Positions 1-26,390 of a DNA stretch of 64,000 nucleotides are shown piece after piece. The notes beneath the pieces were generated by a model that was not told the origin of the DNA, did no database searches, and saw only the letters and a program-made list of their open reading frames with translations. Source of the DNA: Streptomyces collinus Tu 365 (GTDB lineage Bacteria > Actinomycetota > Actinomycetes > Streptomycetales > Streptomycetaceae); contig NC_021985.1 of the NCBI RefSeq assembly GCF_000444875.1, positions 7,894,170 to 7,958,169 on the forward strand, given 5' to 3'. Both the position numbers and the translations under genes were made by a program. How positions within the stretch are numbered: position 1 is the first letter of the stretch; each line of letters starts with the position of its first letter.

Positions 1-17738
<17,738 letters not shown>

Positions 17739-17863
17739 GCGGCAGGCTCTCCTCGGTTTCGTACGACGACGACGCGAGGACCACCTTCCGTGACGATCAA
17801 CTGCCCCGAAAGTCCCAAGAAATAGCCTCTTGACAGGCCCGCGGGAGGTCACGGCGGTTCCCG

Positions 17864-17881
17864 GTCACGCGAATCCGTGAC
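17864..17881. promoter_or_regulatory. Possible operator upstream of the NRPS operon
   Basis: GTCACG (17864-17869) and CGTGAC (17876-17881) form a perfect 6-bp inverted repeat with a 6-bp spacer, about 125 bp upstream of the NRPS start. A third GGTCACG copy sits at 17847. This pattern could bind a dimeric regulator. No matching regulator gene is near, and no -10/-35 pair is convincing here. Confidence 0.25.
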
Positions 17882-17901
17882 ACGGCGTCAACGGCGCCCG
17901 C

Positions 17902-18307
17902 GAAGGTGATGTGAGGGCGCGGCACGGGGAGTTCGGCAAGCGGCCGCGGCCTCGCGGTCCTGCGATCGGTCGTCCCTCACGGCCACCGCGAGGTCGACCG
18001 CCACGTGTCCTGGAACGGCGGCGACAGCGCCGGGCCTTCCCGCAGCGCCGTGGTCGCCGCCCGTGCCCACCTGGTCGCCGAACCGGAGAAGGAGCAGGCG
18101 GCCAGCCGTCTCACTACCAGCCGCGGTTCACCACAGGCGGGCCGGTCACCGGCACCGCGGAAGACCTGCAGGCGGCCGAGGAACTGCTGCGCGCCGCGTT
18201 CCCGCCGCTGCCGGGAGACGGCGCCGGCGGGCCGGCCATCCGGTCCGCGGCGGTGGAGCGGCAGCGCCTCGCTGCGAAATCCGACAGCGGACCGGCCGAC
18301 TGAAAAC
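17902..18307. other. Intergenic stretch without a convincing gene
   Basis: About 400 bases beyond the NRPS promoter region. One plus-strand segment (about 18117-18303) reads like the end of a protein, with an AEDLQAAEELLRAAFPPLPG run and a stop at 18303, but nothing upstream in that frame looks coding. It may be another decayed gene at the NRPS border. I do not recognise it. Confidence 0.3.
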
Positions 18308-18524
18308 ATGCTGCGCACCGGCGGCGACCGGGAGTACCTGAGCTCCCCGGCCGTACGGGAATCCGGTGAGCGCACCGGTCGCTACGGGCGCGGTACCGGC
18401 ACGCTGTTCCTCGGCGCCGACGGGGAGTCCCGCATCAGCGCCGAGGAACTGGCGGTGGCGGTGCTGGACGTGTTGCGGACCGGCCACCGACCGGCACTTC
18501 ACCGTCGTCCATGCCACCGGATGA
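18308..18524 (+). pseudogene. C-terminal remnant of an NAD(P)-binding (NmrA/SDR-like) oxidoreductase, frameshifted
   Basis: The reading frame from 18308 carries GERTGRYGRGTGTLFL and SRISAEELAVAVLDVL, which match the usual C-terminal end of single-domain NAD(P)H-binding reductases (PF13460-like). These normally finish with an RRFTV-type strand. Here the first frame instead runs on to a stop near 18529, while the expected ending, RHFTVVHATG followed by TGA at 18522-18524, is in another frame. One indel between about 18475 and 18495 explains this. The N-terminal Rossmann half is missing. The true stop lies two bases from the end of the convergent flotillin gene, consistent with an ancestral gene end. 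Whether the indel is biological or a sequencing error cannot be told from sequence alone. Confidence 0.6.
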
Positions 18525-18525
18525 G

Positions 18526-19710
18526 CTAGTCGACGTTCACCGGACCGTTGTCCGACGGCCGCTCCTTGCCCGAGCGCAGCTGCAGCAGCCCCTGGGAGCC
18601 GGTGTTGCTGTCCGCCTTGGTGTTCTTGTCCTGGCCGCTCATGTTCTGCCGCACCGAGTCGAGGATCGTCAGGCCCTGGGACACCAGGCCGGCGGCGATC
18701 TCGCCGAGGCCGTCCGCGCCGTTCAGGACGTTGACCTGGGCGCCCGCGAGGCCGCCCGCCGCCTCCTTCACGATCTGCGGCAGCTGGTCGATCAGCATCC
18801 GGTCCAGCGCCACCCGGTCGTACGAGGCCGCCGCCTCCGCCTGGATCTTCATGCGCTGAGCCTCGGCGGCCGCGAGGATCCGCACCCGCTCGGCCTCGGC
18901 CTCGGCCGGCTTGACGACCTCGGCGACCAGCTGCTGCTGACGCAGCTCCGCCTGGCGCTCGGCCAGTTCCGTCTGGGCGGCCAGCACCTCCTGCTGGGCG
19001 TGGGCCTGGGCCAGCGGCCCCGCCTGTGCGGCCTCCGCCTGGGCGCGGTCCACCTCGGCCGAGTACTCAGCCTTGACGATCGCGGTCTGTCGGGCGTACT
19101 CGGCCTGCTTCCGGGCCGCCGCCTGCTCCGCTTCGACTGCGGCCTGGGTGGCCTGGGCCTGGGCGATCTGGGCCTGCCGCTGGATCGCCGCCTTGTGCGG
19201 GGCCGACATCGCGTCGATGTAACCGGTGTCGCCGTCGTCGATCGACTGGATCTGCAGGGAGTCGACGATCAGGCCGATCGTCGCCATCTCCGTCTTGGAG
19301 GTGTCCAGCACCTCGGCGGCGAGCTTCTGGCGCTCGGTGACGATCTCCTCGACCGTCATGGAGCCGATGATGGCGCGCAGGTGCCCGGCGAAGATCCGGC
19401 CGGTGAGCACCGACATCTGCTCCTGGTCGGAGAGGAACCGCTGACCGGCGTTGATGATGCTCTCGGGGTCGTTGCCGACCTTGAAGGCGATGACCGCGCG
19501 GACGTGCAGGGAGATGCCCTGCTTGGTCACACAGGTCTCGGTGACCTCGGACTCGCACATCGACAAGGTGAGGAAGCGGACCTTGCGAAAGACCGGGAGC
19601 ACGAACTTCCCGTGCCCCGTGACCACTCGGAACGGCGCGCCCCCCAGTCCCCGCCGGCCCCCCGAGATCAACATCGCCTCGTCGGGAGCGGGAACGCGGT
19701 ATCCGAACAT
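18526..19710 (-). CDS. Flotillin-like SPFH/Band 7 domain protein
   Basis: A 394-residue flotillin-type protein. An N-terminal SPFH domain (about 1-165, with ISLHVRAVIAFKVG and FLSDQEQMSVLTGRIFAGHLRAIIGSM segments) is followed by a long Ala/Gln/Glu-rich coiled coil (about 175-300) and a C-terminal part with hydrophobic turns near 305-345. Family knowledge: flotillins sit on the inner face of the membrane, oligomerise and organise lipid domains, and are often encoded with NfeD-type partners. Here a small NfeD-like gene ends 10 bases upstream on the same strand, so the two are almost certainly cotranscribed. There is no clear N-terminal transmembrane helix. Length and domain order are normal for the family. 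Confidence 0.9.
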   Translation of the reverse strand: MFGYRVPAPDEAMLISGGRRGLGGAPFRVVTGHGKFVLPVFRKVRFLTLSMCESEVTETCVTKQGISLHVRAVIAFKVGNDPESIINAGQRFLSDQEQMSVLTGRIFAGHLRAIIGSMTVEEIVTERQKLAAEVLDTSKTEMATIGLIVDSLQIQSIDDGDTGYIDAMSAPHKAAIQRQAQIAQAQATQAAVEAEQAAARKQAEYARQTAIVKAEYSAEVDRAQAEAAQAGPLAQAHAQQEVLAAQTELAERQAELRQQQLVAEVVKPAEAEAERVRILAAAEAQRMKIQAEAAASYDRVALDRMLIDQLPQIVKEAAGGLAGAQVNVLNGADGLGEIAAGLVSQGLTILDSVRQNMSGQDKNTKADSNTGSQGLLQLRSGKERPSDNGPVNVD

Positions 19711-19720
19711 GCTGTACTCC

Positions 19721-19975
19721 TCAGCTTGCGCCGGCGGCCTCTCCGCCCAGCGCTTCCAATGGATCCACCCACTCGATGACGCCGACCTTCCGGCATCCCC
19801 GCGATTCGATCACGAGGACCGTCGCGCCCGCGGGCAGGGGGTCCTCGGACCAGGCCAGAAAGGTCTCGGAGCCGCCTCGGACCCGCACCAGTACCTCTCC
19901 GGGGCCCGCGGATCCCCGCGTCCCGATGAGCACCTTTCCCGTGCAGCCGATCACGGCGTCGTCCTGCGGCATCAC
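19721..19975 (-). CDS. Small NfeD-like (OB-fold) partner of flotillin
   Basis: An 84-residue soluble protein with alternating strands (VIGCTGKVLIG, GEVLVRVRGG, TVLVIESRG, GVIEWVDPL) that fits the OB-fold of NfeD C-terminal domains; there is no membrane segment. NfeD-type proteins partner SPFH proteins, and this gene directly precedes the flotillin gene, supporting the call. GAGGAGGA lies 6-9 bases upstream of adjacent GTG (19975) and ATG (19972) codons; either could be the start. The family call leans partly on the neighbour, since the sequence itself is short and divergent. Confidence 0.75.
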   Translation of the reverse strand: MMPQDDAVIGCTGKVLIGTRGSAGPGEVLVRVRGGSETFLAWSEDPLPAGATVLVIESRGCRKVGVIEWVDPLEALGGEAAGAS

Positions 19976-20009
19976 CGGCCGTCCTCCTCGTCCAGACCTC
20001 AGAATTCAG

Positions 20010-20038
20010 ACGATAGACCCAGCGGAGCCGCGACCCAA
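20010..20038 (-). promoter_or_regulatory. Putative promoter of the NfeD-flotillin operon
   Basis: Read on the minus strand, TTGGGT (20038-20033) and TATCGT (20015-20010) are separated by 17 bases, about 35 bases upstream of the NfeD-like start. The -10 fits TANNNT and the spacing is ideal, but the -35 is only a partial match. Confidence 0.35.
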
Positions 20039-20260
20039 CGGGTGGGCGGGCGTGAGGCGTTCCCGTCCCCGCCAGGCGCAAGTCAGGCCGGGCGCTACGC
20101 ACGCAAAGGTCGCCCGACGCGTGTCCAGTGCTGTGACCGCGAAGGTTCACCGGGTTCACCGGCCGCCGCGACCGCTGGACTGGTTGGATTACGGCCGACA
20201 ATGAGGTGTTCGGTCCGGGGGCGTGCAAGGTTCCCCCGCGATCCTGCGTCGGGAGGGCAC

Positions 20261-20635
20261 ATGCAGCGCGGCGAGGTCTGGTTGGCGGACTTTGACGAGC
20301 GGCGGCCGGTAGTACTGCTGTCAGGAGACGAAGCGTCCGGGTTCCTGGCGATGCAGGTCGTCGCTCCCGCGGGGACGGAGATCAGCGGTGTGGCCGTCGA
20401 GGTGGCCGTGGGGGCGTCCGATGGGCTGCCTCTCGAGGGCGTCCTCCGAGTGGCGCTGCCACGTCCCGGTCTCGTCCCGTGCACTTGGCTGGTCACGCTG
20501 GCCCGGGAAGATCTGACCGAGCAGGTGGGAGTCTTGTCGTCAGCGAAGCTCGGCGAGATCGAGGATGCCCTCCGTGCCGGTGGACTCGAGCAGGTCTCAC
20601 TTTCCGGAGGCCGGGGGAGGAGCGGACCCCTCTGA
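20261..20635 (+). CDS. PemK/MazF-like protein, no antitoxin seen
   Basis: A 124-residue protein opening with MQRGEVWLADFDERRPVVLLS, the signature start of PemK/MazF mRNA interferases (RGEVWLxxxD...RPVVVLS). A later VALPRPGLVPCTWLVTL segment and the C-terminal helix EIEDALRAGG also fit the fold. ATG at 20261 follows GGGAGG by 5 bases. Family knowledge: such toxins cleave RNA and are usually encoded just after a small antitoxin gene. The roughly 285 bases upstream contain no plausible antitoxin ORF on this strand. It differs from classic MazF by a shortened loop after ADFDE. It may be a solitary, possibly non-toxic, homologue. Confidence 0.75.
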   Translation: MQRGEVWLADFDERRPVVLLSGDEASGFLAMQVVAPAGTEISGVAVEVAVGASDGLPLEGVLRVALPRPGLVPCTWLVTLAREDLTEQVGVLSSAKLGEIEDALRAGGLEQVSLSGGRGRSGPL

Positions 20636-20795
20636 CAGCCGTAGGCGTGGTTGTTCCGGGGTGGCTGCGCCCGCTGGAACTGCCCCGTGTGCATCTCCGC
20701 AGCCGCACGCCTGGCACCTCGTCAGGCTGCCACCGGCAGGGCCGCCCTGCCGCTGCTGTGGTCGAGGGGCGCCGGTATACGCATGAGGCTCCGCG

Positions 20796-22205
20796 TCACG
20801 TGCTGAACGTCCCGCGCTGAACGTCTCGTGCACCTGCGGCAGGCTGCGCGCGGATCGCCTGAAGGGTGATGTCGCCGGAGGCGGCCAGGCCACCGGAGAG
20901 CCGGTCGGAGTCCGGACGCCCCGGGACTGGATACGGAGGCAGGTTGGCCGGGCGCGCGGAGGAAGAGCCACCGGTTTTCGACGTGTACCGGAACCAGCCC
21001 GCGAGGACCAGCGGCAGGACGAAATAGCCGAAGCGGGTCGCCGGGATCAGGCAGATGGCGAGCCCCAGGCCGACCGCCAGCCGGTCCGCCGCCGCACGGA
21101 CCGTACGGGGCGGCCGTATCAGCAGCGACAACGTCACCCCCAGCGCGGCGGCCACCAGCGCGGCCGTCGCGAGAGCGGCGCCACCCGGCACGTACACGGC
21201 CAGCAGACGGCCCGGCAGTGGGCTGGCCGCCGGCGAGCGGACCCCGCCCGCACCGAGCGGGAAGAGCACCACGTGCTCGGCGAAGGCGTGCGGGTCGGCG
21301 AGAGCGACGGGCACGACGGCCGTGGCCGCCACCGACAGCGCGGCCAGAGCCGCCCGCAACGCCGTGCGGCGGCCCGCCGTGACCGCCAGCAGGACCAGCG
21401 CCACCGGCAGCAGCGGCCACGCCGTCCACTTCAGCGCGGCCGCCACGCCCATCGCCACGCCGGCCGCCGTGCCCGAGCCGCCACGGCCGGCCAGCGCCAG
21501 ACTCAGGCACATCAGCCCCACCACCGGCAGGTCCACCCCGCCGACGGCCAGCGGCAGCGCCACGGCGGGGAAGGCGGCGAGCAGCGACACCGCGCCCGCC
21601 GGCGTCGGGCCGAGCCCCCCGGCGGGGCGCCGCGCGGCGAAGAACATGCAGACCAGGAAGGTGAGGCAGAACCAGACGCGGGCGTCGGTGAGCGGACCGT
21701 CGCCGAACAGAGCGCGGGGGACGCCGAAGAGGGCCATCCCCGGGAGATACGGGTTGTAGTCCACGGTGTGGGCCGGATGCGGCAGATAGGGGCTGCCGGT
21801 GTGCAGCAACAGCGCCCCCGAGCGCTCGACGACCCCGACCTCCGATTGGGCCGCACCCGAGACGACCAGCACCACCAGCGGCACCACGACCGCCCCGAGG
21901 AGCGCGGCCGTCACCGCGGCCCGTTTCCCGGTGCGCGAGTCGCGCAGGGCGAGCAGCGCCGCCGTGCCGTATCCGGCCGCCGCGCAGGCACCCCAGACCC
22001 GGTGCGGGCCGAGCCCCGTCGTCATCGCCAGGATCACCGCGAAGACCGTGCATCCGAGCCAGTGGGCCGGAGCCCGGCGCGCGAGGGAGAAGCGCCGTCG
22101 CCCGGGCCGTGCGGGCGGGGAGGCCTGCCCGAGGTGTCCCACCCCCGTGAGGACACCTCGGGCAGTGCGTGAGGGCGGTGTCGCCGCCCCCTTCGTGAGG
22201 GTCAT
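20796..22205 (-). CDS. GT87-like polytopic membrane glycosyltransferase family protein
   Basis: A 469-residue integral membrane protein with roughly ten hydrophobic helices. The conserved NPYLPG and the loop VVERSGALLLHTGSPYLPHP after the second or third helix resemble GT-C enzymes of the GT87/DUF2029 group, which use polyprenyl-phosphate sugars at the outer membrane face (mycobacterial PimE is the known example). The start MTLTKGAATPP at 22205 has GAGAG 6 bases upstream; a longer in-frame start at 22337 would add 44 basic residues with no ribosome site. It is divergent from the STAND gene. The donor and acceptor are unknown. Confidence 0.75.
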   Translation of the reverse strand: MTLTKGAATPPSRTARGVLTGVGHLGQASPPARPGRRRFSLARRAPAHWLGCTVFAVILAMTTGLGPHRVWGACAAAGYGTAALLALRDSRTGKRAAVTAALLGAVVVPLVVLVVSGAAQSEVGVVERSGALLLHTGSPYLPHPAHTVDYNPYLPGMALFGVPRALFGDGPLTDARVWFCLTFLVCMFFAARRPAGGLGPTPAGAVSLLAAFPAVALPLAVGGVDLPVVGLMCLSLALAGRGGSGTAAGVAMGVAAALKWTAWPLLPVALVLLAVTAGRRTALRAALAALSVAATAVVPVALADPHAFAEHVVLFPLGAGGVRSPAASPLPGRLLAVYVPGGAALATAALVAAALGVTLSLLIRPPRTVRAAADRLAVGLGLAICLIPATRFGYFVLPLVLAGWFRYTSKTGGSSSARPANLPPYPVPGRPDSDRLSGGLAASGDITLQAIRAQPAAGARDVQRGTFST

Positions 22206-22458
22206 GTCGTCTCTCGTTGCGTCTGTGCGCAGGGACCGCGCGCTGCGGTACCGGCCCCTGGAACGAGGCCCGTGACCACCACTCCAGCGCTCGGCACGTT
22301 GTTCAGCAGCCACCGCACGCCACGGTGAACAAAACAAAGTGCCTGGTGGCGGGCGCTGCGGAACCTTGCGGGAGGAGCGGAGGGTTCCTTAGGGTGTCGG
22401 CGGCGGACACGCGTCCACGACAGGGAGGCGCGAGCGGACACGGGGAGACGGAGCACAC

Positions 22459-25400
22459 ATGGGCCGCCGGGAGACTCCGGTCGATCCGGCCGCCGGGCCG
22501 GTGCCGAAGTTCGCGTACGCCCTGCGCAAGCTCCGCCAGGAGGCCGGCGGCCCCACCTACCGCGAACTCGCCCGCCGGGCGCACTTCTCCGTGACCGCGC
22601 TCTCCCAGGCCGCGGCCGGCGAGCACCTGCCCTCGCTCCAGGTCACCCTGGCCTACGCCACGGCCTGCGGGGGCGACCCGGGGGAGTGGGAGCGCCGCTG
22701 GCAGGAGGCCGACCGGGAGGTCCGCGAGGCGGCCGCCGGCCGGGACGACGACACGGAGCCGCCCTACCAGGGACTCGCCCGCTTCGAACCCGACGACCAC
22801 GACCGGTACTTCGGCCGCGACCGTCTTGTCACGGCCCTGCGGCAGCAGGTCCGCGACCGGCGCTTCACCGCGGTCTTCGGCCCCTCCGGCAGCGGCAAGT
22901 CCTCGCTCCTGCGGGCCGGACTCATCCCGGCCCTGCGTGCCGAGCGCGAACTGGCCGCGATCCGCGTTCTCACTCCGGGCCCGCATCCGGCCCGCACCCA
23001 CACGGGCGCGCTTCGACCGGCGGCGACGGGCGAAACCCTCGTCGTCGTCGACCAGTTCGAGGAGGTCTTCACCCTCTGCCGGGATCCGGACGAACGCCGG
23101 GCGTTCCTCGACCTGCTGCTCGCCGCCCGGCGGCCGGAGAGCAGGCTGCGGGTCGTCATCGCCGTACGGGCGGACTTCTACGGCCGCTGCGCCGAACACC
23201 GGGGTCTGGCCGAGGCGTTGGGGGAGACGGGCCTGCTGGTCGGCCCGATGGACCCGGCCGAGCTGCGTGAGGTGATCGTCAAGCCCGCCCAGAGCGCCGG
23301 ACACATCGTCGAACGGACCCTGACCGCCCGCCTGGTCGACGAGATGGCCGACGAGCCCGGCGGACTCCCGCTGCTGTCGCACGTCCTGCGCGAGACCTGG
23401 CGCCGCCGCCGCGGCCGCGCACTCACCGAGGAGGCGTACGAGGCCGCGGGCGGTGTCCACGGGGCCATCGCCCAGAGCGCCGAGGAGGTCTGGGCGGACC
23501 TGTCCCCCGAACACGCGGAACTCGCCCGCCTCGTCCTGCTGCGACTCATCACCCCGGGTGAGGGATCCCAGGACACCCGCCGCCCGGTCGACCGCGCCGA
23601 ACTCGACTTCACCGGCCCGCCGAGCCCCGCCGCCACCGCCCCGTCAGCAGGACCGCCGGCCCCCGCCGACGTCTCCCTCGTCCTCGATCGTCTGGCGCGG
23701 GCCCGGCTCGTGACGCTCGACCACGGCACCGTGGACCTCGCCCACGAGGCGCTGATCACCGGCTGGCCCCGGCTGTCCGGCTGGATCGACGAGGAACGCG
23801 ACCATCTGCGGGTGCACCGACGGCTGACCGAGGCGGCCCGCACCTGGGAGGAGCTCGGCCGTGATCCGGGTGCCCTGTACCGCGGCACACGGCTGGCCAC
23901 GGCGCAGGAACAACTGGCCGGAGCGGCGCTCACCCAGCAGGAGCGGGTGTTCCTGACGGCCAGTGGTGCCGCGCGCCTCAGCGAGCGCCGCAGGCGCCGC
24001 GGACTCGTCGGCGCCCTCGCCACGCTTCTCGTGCTCGCACTCGTCGCCGGAGCCGCCGCCTGGCAGCAGAACCGCACCAGCGACCGCCGCCGAGTGGAGG
24101 CCGAAGCCCGTCGGGTCGCCGCCGTCGCGGACGGCATGCGGTTCTCCGATCCGCGCACCGCGATGCGGCTCAGCGTCGCCGCCGCGCGGCTGGCCGACAC
24201 GACGGAGACCCGGTCGACGCTGATCGGGGCGATGGCCCAGCGGGACGAGGACGTGTTCCCGGTGCCGGGCGCGGACGCCGGTTTCGACGGCTCGGGCAAC
24301 AACGTGCACCGGCTGACGGCGGACGGCAGGTCCGTGGTGTCCGTGACGGCGGACCGGGTCCGGATCTGGGACCTGCGCACGCGTCGGCTCACGCTGTCCG
24401 CGCGGGGCCCCGGCAAGCTGATGGACGGCGTCCCGGCCGCCGTGGGCCCGGACGGCCGCACCCTCGCGCTGCTGGCGGGAGACCGCATCGAGCTGTGGGA
24501 CGTACGGTCCGGGCGGGTCACCAGGACGCTCCCCGGAGTGGATGCGATGGAGACCCCGTTCGACTTCAGCGGGCGCGCTCTGGTCGCCGTCGACTGGGAC
24601 GACGGCGGTGTGCACGCCTACGACCCGCGCAGCGGCCGCCCGACGCTGCGGATTCCCGCACCGGACGGGGGCGTCGACGGCCTCGCCGCCAGCCCCGACG
24701 GGCGGTGGCTCGCCCTGTGCACGGGCGCTCACGCGGTGAAGCTCTGGGATCTCGCGCACCTGCGGAAGGTCTCGGCGCCGTGGACGGCGAAGGCGCGGGC
24801 CGCCCAATGCCGCGACCACGCCCTGGCGTTCACCCCCGACAGCCGCACGCTCACCGTCGCCGGCGACGACGGGATCCACGGATGGGATCTGCGCACCGGC
24901 CGCGCAACCCCGTCCTACAAGGGTGAGGGACTGACCCAGGTGTGGCCGGGCGGCACCTTCCTCGTGGGCACCGGACCCCACCGGCTCGTGGTGGCGCGGG
25001 CGGACCGCCCGCAGGTGCCCGTGCTGAGCCGGCGGATCGCGGACGAGTGGGCCGACGTCGCCTACGACCGTGCCGCGGGGGTGGTGCGCTATCTCGGCGG
25101 CTCGGCGACCGTCGTCCGCTCACTGGCCCTCGGCGCCGCCGCGACGGCTCGCCGGCGGCAGCCCGCGGCGTACCGCGCGGAACTCTCCGACGACGGCCGC
25201 GTCCTGGCCCGCACTGTGGAGACGGGCGGCAAGCGGCGGGTGCAGGTGCTCGACACCCGAGGGGGAGGGGTGGTCTTCGAACCGCCGGCGCGGCCGTGTC
25301 CCGGCACGGACTCCTGCGCCGACCTCATGGCGCTCAGCGGCGACGGCAGATATCTGGCGACCGGCCCGAACCCTTACCACTCCGAGGACAGGACGCGGCC

Positions 25401-26223
25401 GGACCGGGCCCGGATCACGGTCTGGGACCTCAAGACCCGTCGCGCACGCGCCGCCGTGGTCATCGGCGCCGCCGAAGACAGGCACCTCGCGGCGGACGGT
25501 CTCGCCCTCGACACCCATGGCCGCACCCTGCTGGTCTACCGGTCCCTGGAACGGCCCTCCGTGGAGGTGTGGGACGTGCGTCGGGACAAGCGGGTGAAGA
25601 CCGTGCGCAGTGTCCGTCCCAGTGACGTCGTCACCTCCGCCTCGCAGGGCGTGGGCCTCGCCCTGCGGTACGACGGGGCCGCCCTGGTCACCCAGGAGGG
25701 CCTGGTCGCCGACCTGCGCGCCAGGCGCATGGAGCCGCGCGTGCTCGGCGAGGACCTGATCACCACCGCAGCCTTCGGCCCCGACGGCTCACGGCTGGCC
25801 GTGGGAGACGTCCTGGGCCGGGTCACCCTCTGGGACGGTACCGCGCGGGTGCGCCTCGGTGTGCTGGACGGCACCACGTCCGACCCGACCACGGACACCA
25901 CCGGCGGGGTGACCGCGCTCGCCTTCTCCCACGACGGGCGTACGCTCGCCGTCGCCGGTTCGGCGGGCGGTCTCCAGTTGTGGGACCTGGCGTCCCAACG
26001 GCTCCTGGGGACCACCCTGCCCACCCCGGGCGACGAGATACACGCCCTCGCGTTCGGCGCCGACGGGTCGCTCCACGCCTCCGGCACCCACGTCCCCGAA
26101 CAGCTGTACGACCTGAACCCGCACCATCTGCTCACCGAGGTCTGCGAGCGCGCCGGTTCGGGGCTGTCCGAGTCCGCCTGGAAGACGTATCTCCCGGATC
26201 TCCCCTACCGGCGCACCTGCTGA
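22459..26223 (+). CDS. HTH-STAND NTPase-WD40 signalling protein
   Basis: A 1,254-residue multidomain protein. Residues about 14-85 form an XRE-like helix-turn-helix (TYRELARRAHFSVTALSQAA). A STAND NTPase follows, with YFGRDRLV, Walker A GPSGSGKSS near 145-153 and Walker B LVVVDQFEE near 194-202. A single hydrophobic helix lies near 515-535 (LVGALATLLVLALVAG), then WD40/beta-propeller repeats run to the end (many IWDLRT, LWDVRS, GWDLRT, LWDLAS endings). This architecture is common in Streptomyces. STAND proteins act as ligand-gated switches, with the propeller as the likely sensor. The ligand and output are unknown. The ATG at 22459 starts the HTH in frame; the nearby GGGAGACGG is a modest ribosome site. 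Confidence 0.9.
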   Translation: MGRRETPVDPAAGPVPKFAYALRKLRQEAGGPTYRELARRAHFSVTALSQAAAGEHLPSLQVTLAYATACGGDPGEWERRWQEADREVREAAAGRDDDTEPPYQGLARFEPDDHDRYFGRDRLVTALRQQVRDRRFTAVFGPSGSGKSSLLRAGLIPALRAERELAAIRVLTPGPHPARTHTGALRPAATGETLVVVDQFEEVFTLCRDPDERRAFLDLLLAARRPESRLRVVIAVRADFYGRCAEHRGLAEALGETGLLVGPMDPAELREVIVKPAQSAGHIVERTLTARLVDEMADEPGGLPLLSHVLRETWRRRRGRALTEEAYEAAGGVHGAIAQSAEEVWADLSPEHAELARLVLLRLITPGEGSQDTRRPVDRAELDFTGPPSPAATAPSAGPPAPADVSLVLDRLARARLVTLDHGTVDLAHEALITGWPRLSGWIDEERDHLRVHRRLTEAARTWEELGRDPGALYRGTRLATAQEQLAGAALTQQERVFLTASGAARLSERRRRRGLVGALATLLVLALVAGAAAWQQNRTSDRRRVEAEARRVAAVADGMRFSDPRTAMRLSVAAARLADTTETRSTLIGAMAQRDEDVFPVPGADAGFDGSGNNVHRLTADGRSVVSVTADRVRIWDLRTRRLTLSARGPGKLMDGVPAAVGPDGRTLALLAGDRIELWDVRSGRVTRTLPGVDAMETPFDFSGRALVAVDWDDGGVHAYDPRSGRPTLRIPAPDGGVDGLAASPDGRWLALCTGAHAVKLWDLAHLRKVSAPWTAKARAAQCRDHALAFTPDSRTLTVAGDDGIHGWDLRTGRATPSYKGEGLTQVWPGGTFLVGTGPHRLVVARADRPQVPVLSRRIADEWADVAYDRAAGVVRYLGGSATVVRSLALGAAATARRRQPAAYRAELSDDGRVLARTVETGGKRRVQVLDTRGGGVVFEPPARPCPGTDSCADLMALSGDGRYLATGPNPYHSEDRTRPDRARITVWDLKTRRARAAVVIGAAEDRHLAADGLALDTHGRTLLVYRSLERPSVEVWDVRRDKRVKTVRSVRPSDVVTSASQGVGLALRYDGAALVTQEGLVADLRARRMEPRVLGEDLITTAAFGPDGSRLAVGDVLGRVTLWDGTARVRLGVLDGTTSDPTTDTTGGVTALAFSHDGRTLAVAGSAGGLQLWDLASQRLLGTTLPTPGDEIHALAFGADGSLHASGTHVPEQLYDLNPHHLLTEVCERAGSGLSESAWKTYLPDLPYRRTC

Positions 26224-26390
26224 GGGGTTGGCCTTGGGTCAGGAGCGTGGCCTCGGGGCAGGAACGCAGACGCTGGACCACGCACCGAAGCCGCGGGACT
26301 GTCGGAGTGGGAATCGCGTGGTCAGGCGCTCCGGGGGTAAAGGATCTACCAGGAGATCCCGGAAGGGCCGTCGGCTGGAAGGGCTGTCAC

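Noticed and set aside
17739..18000. Iron-box (DmdR/IdeR-like) control of the NRPS operon
   Set aside because: No TTAGGTTAGGCTNNCC-like palindrome was seen upstream of the NRPS start. A siderophore role therefore remains a guess.
22459..26223. WD40 protein as two fused genes
   Set aside because: The HTH, NTPase, helix and propeller run in one frame without a stop, matching a common Streptomyces architecture.
26224..26390. Possible upstream extension of the PLD gene into the STAND gene
   Set aside because: The longer frame begins inside the STAND gene and lacks a ribosome site; the GTG at 26391 has one and starts the conserved sequence.
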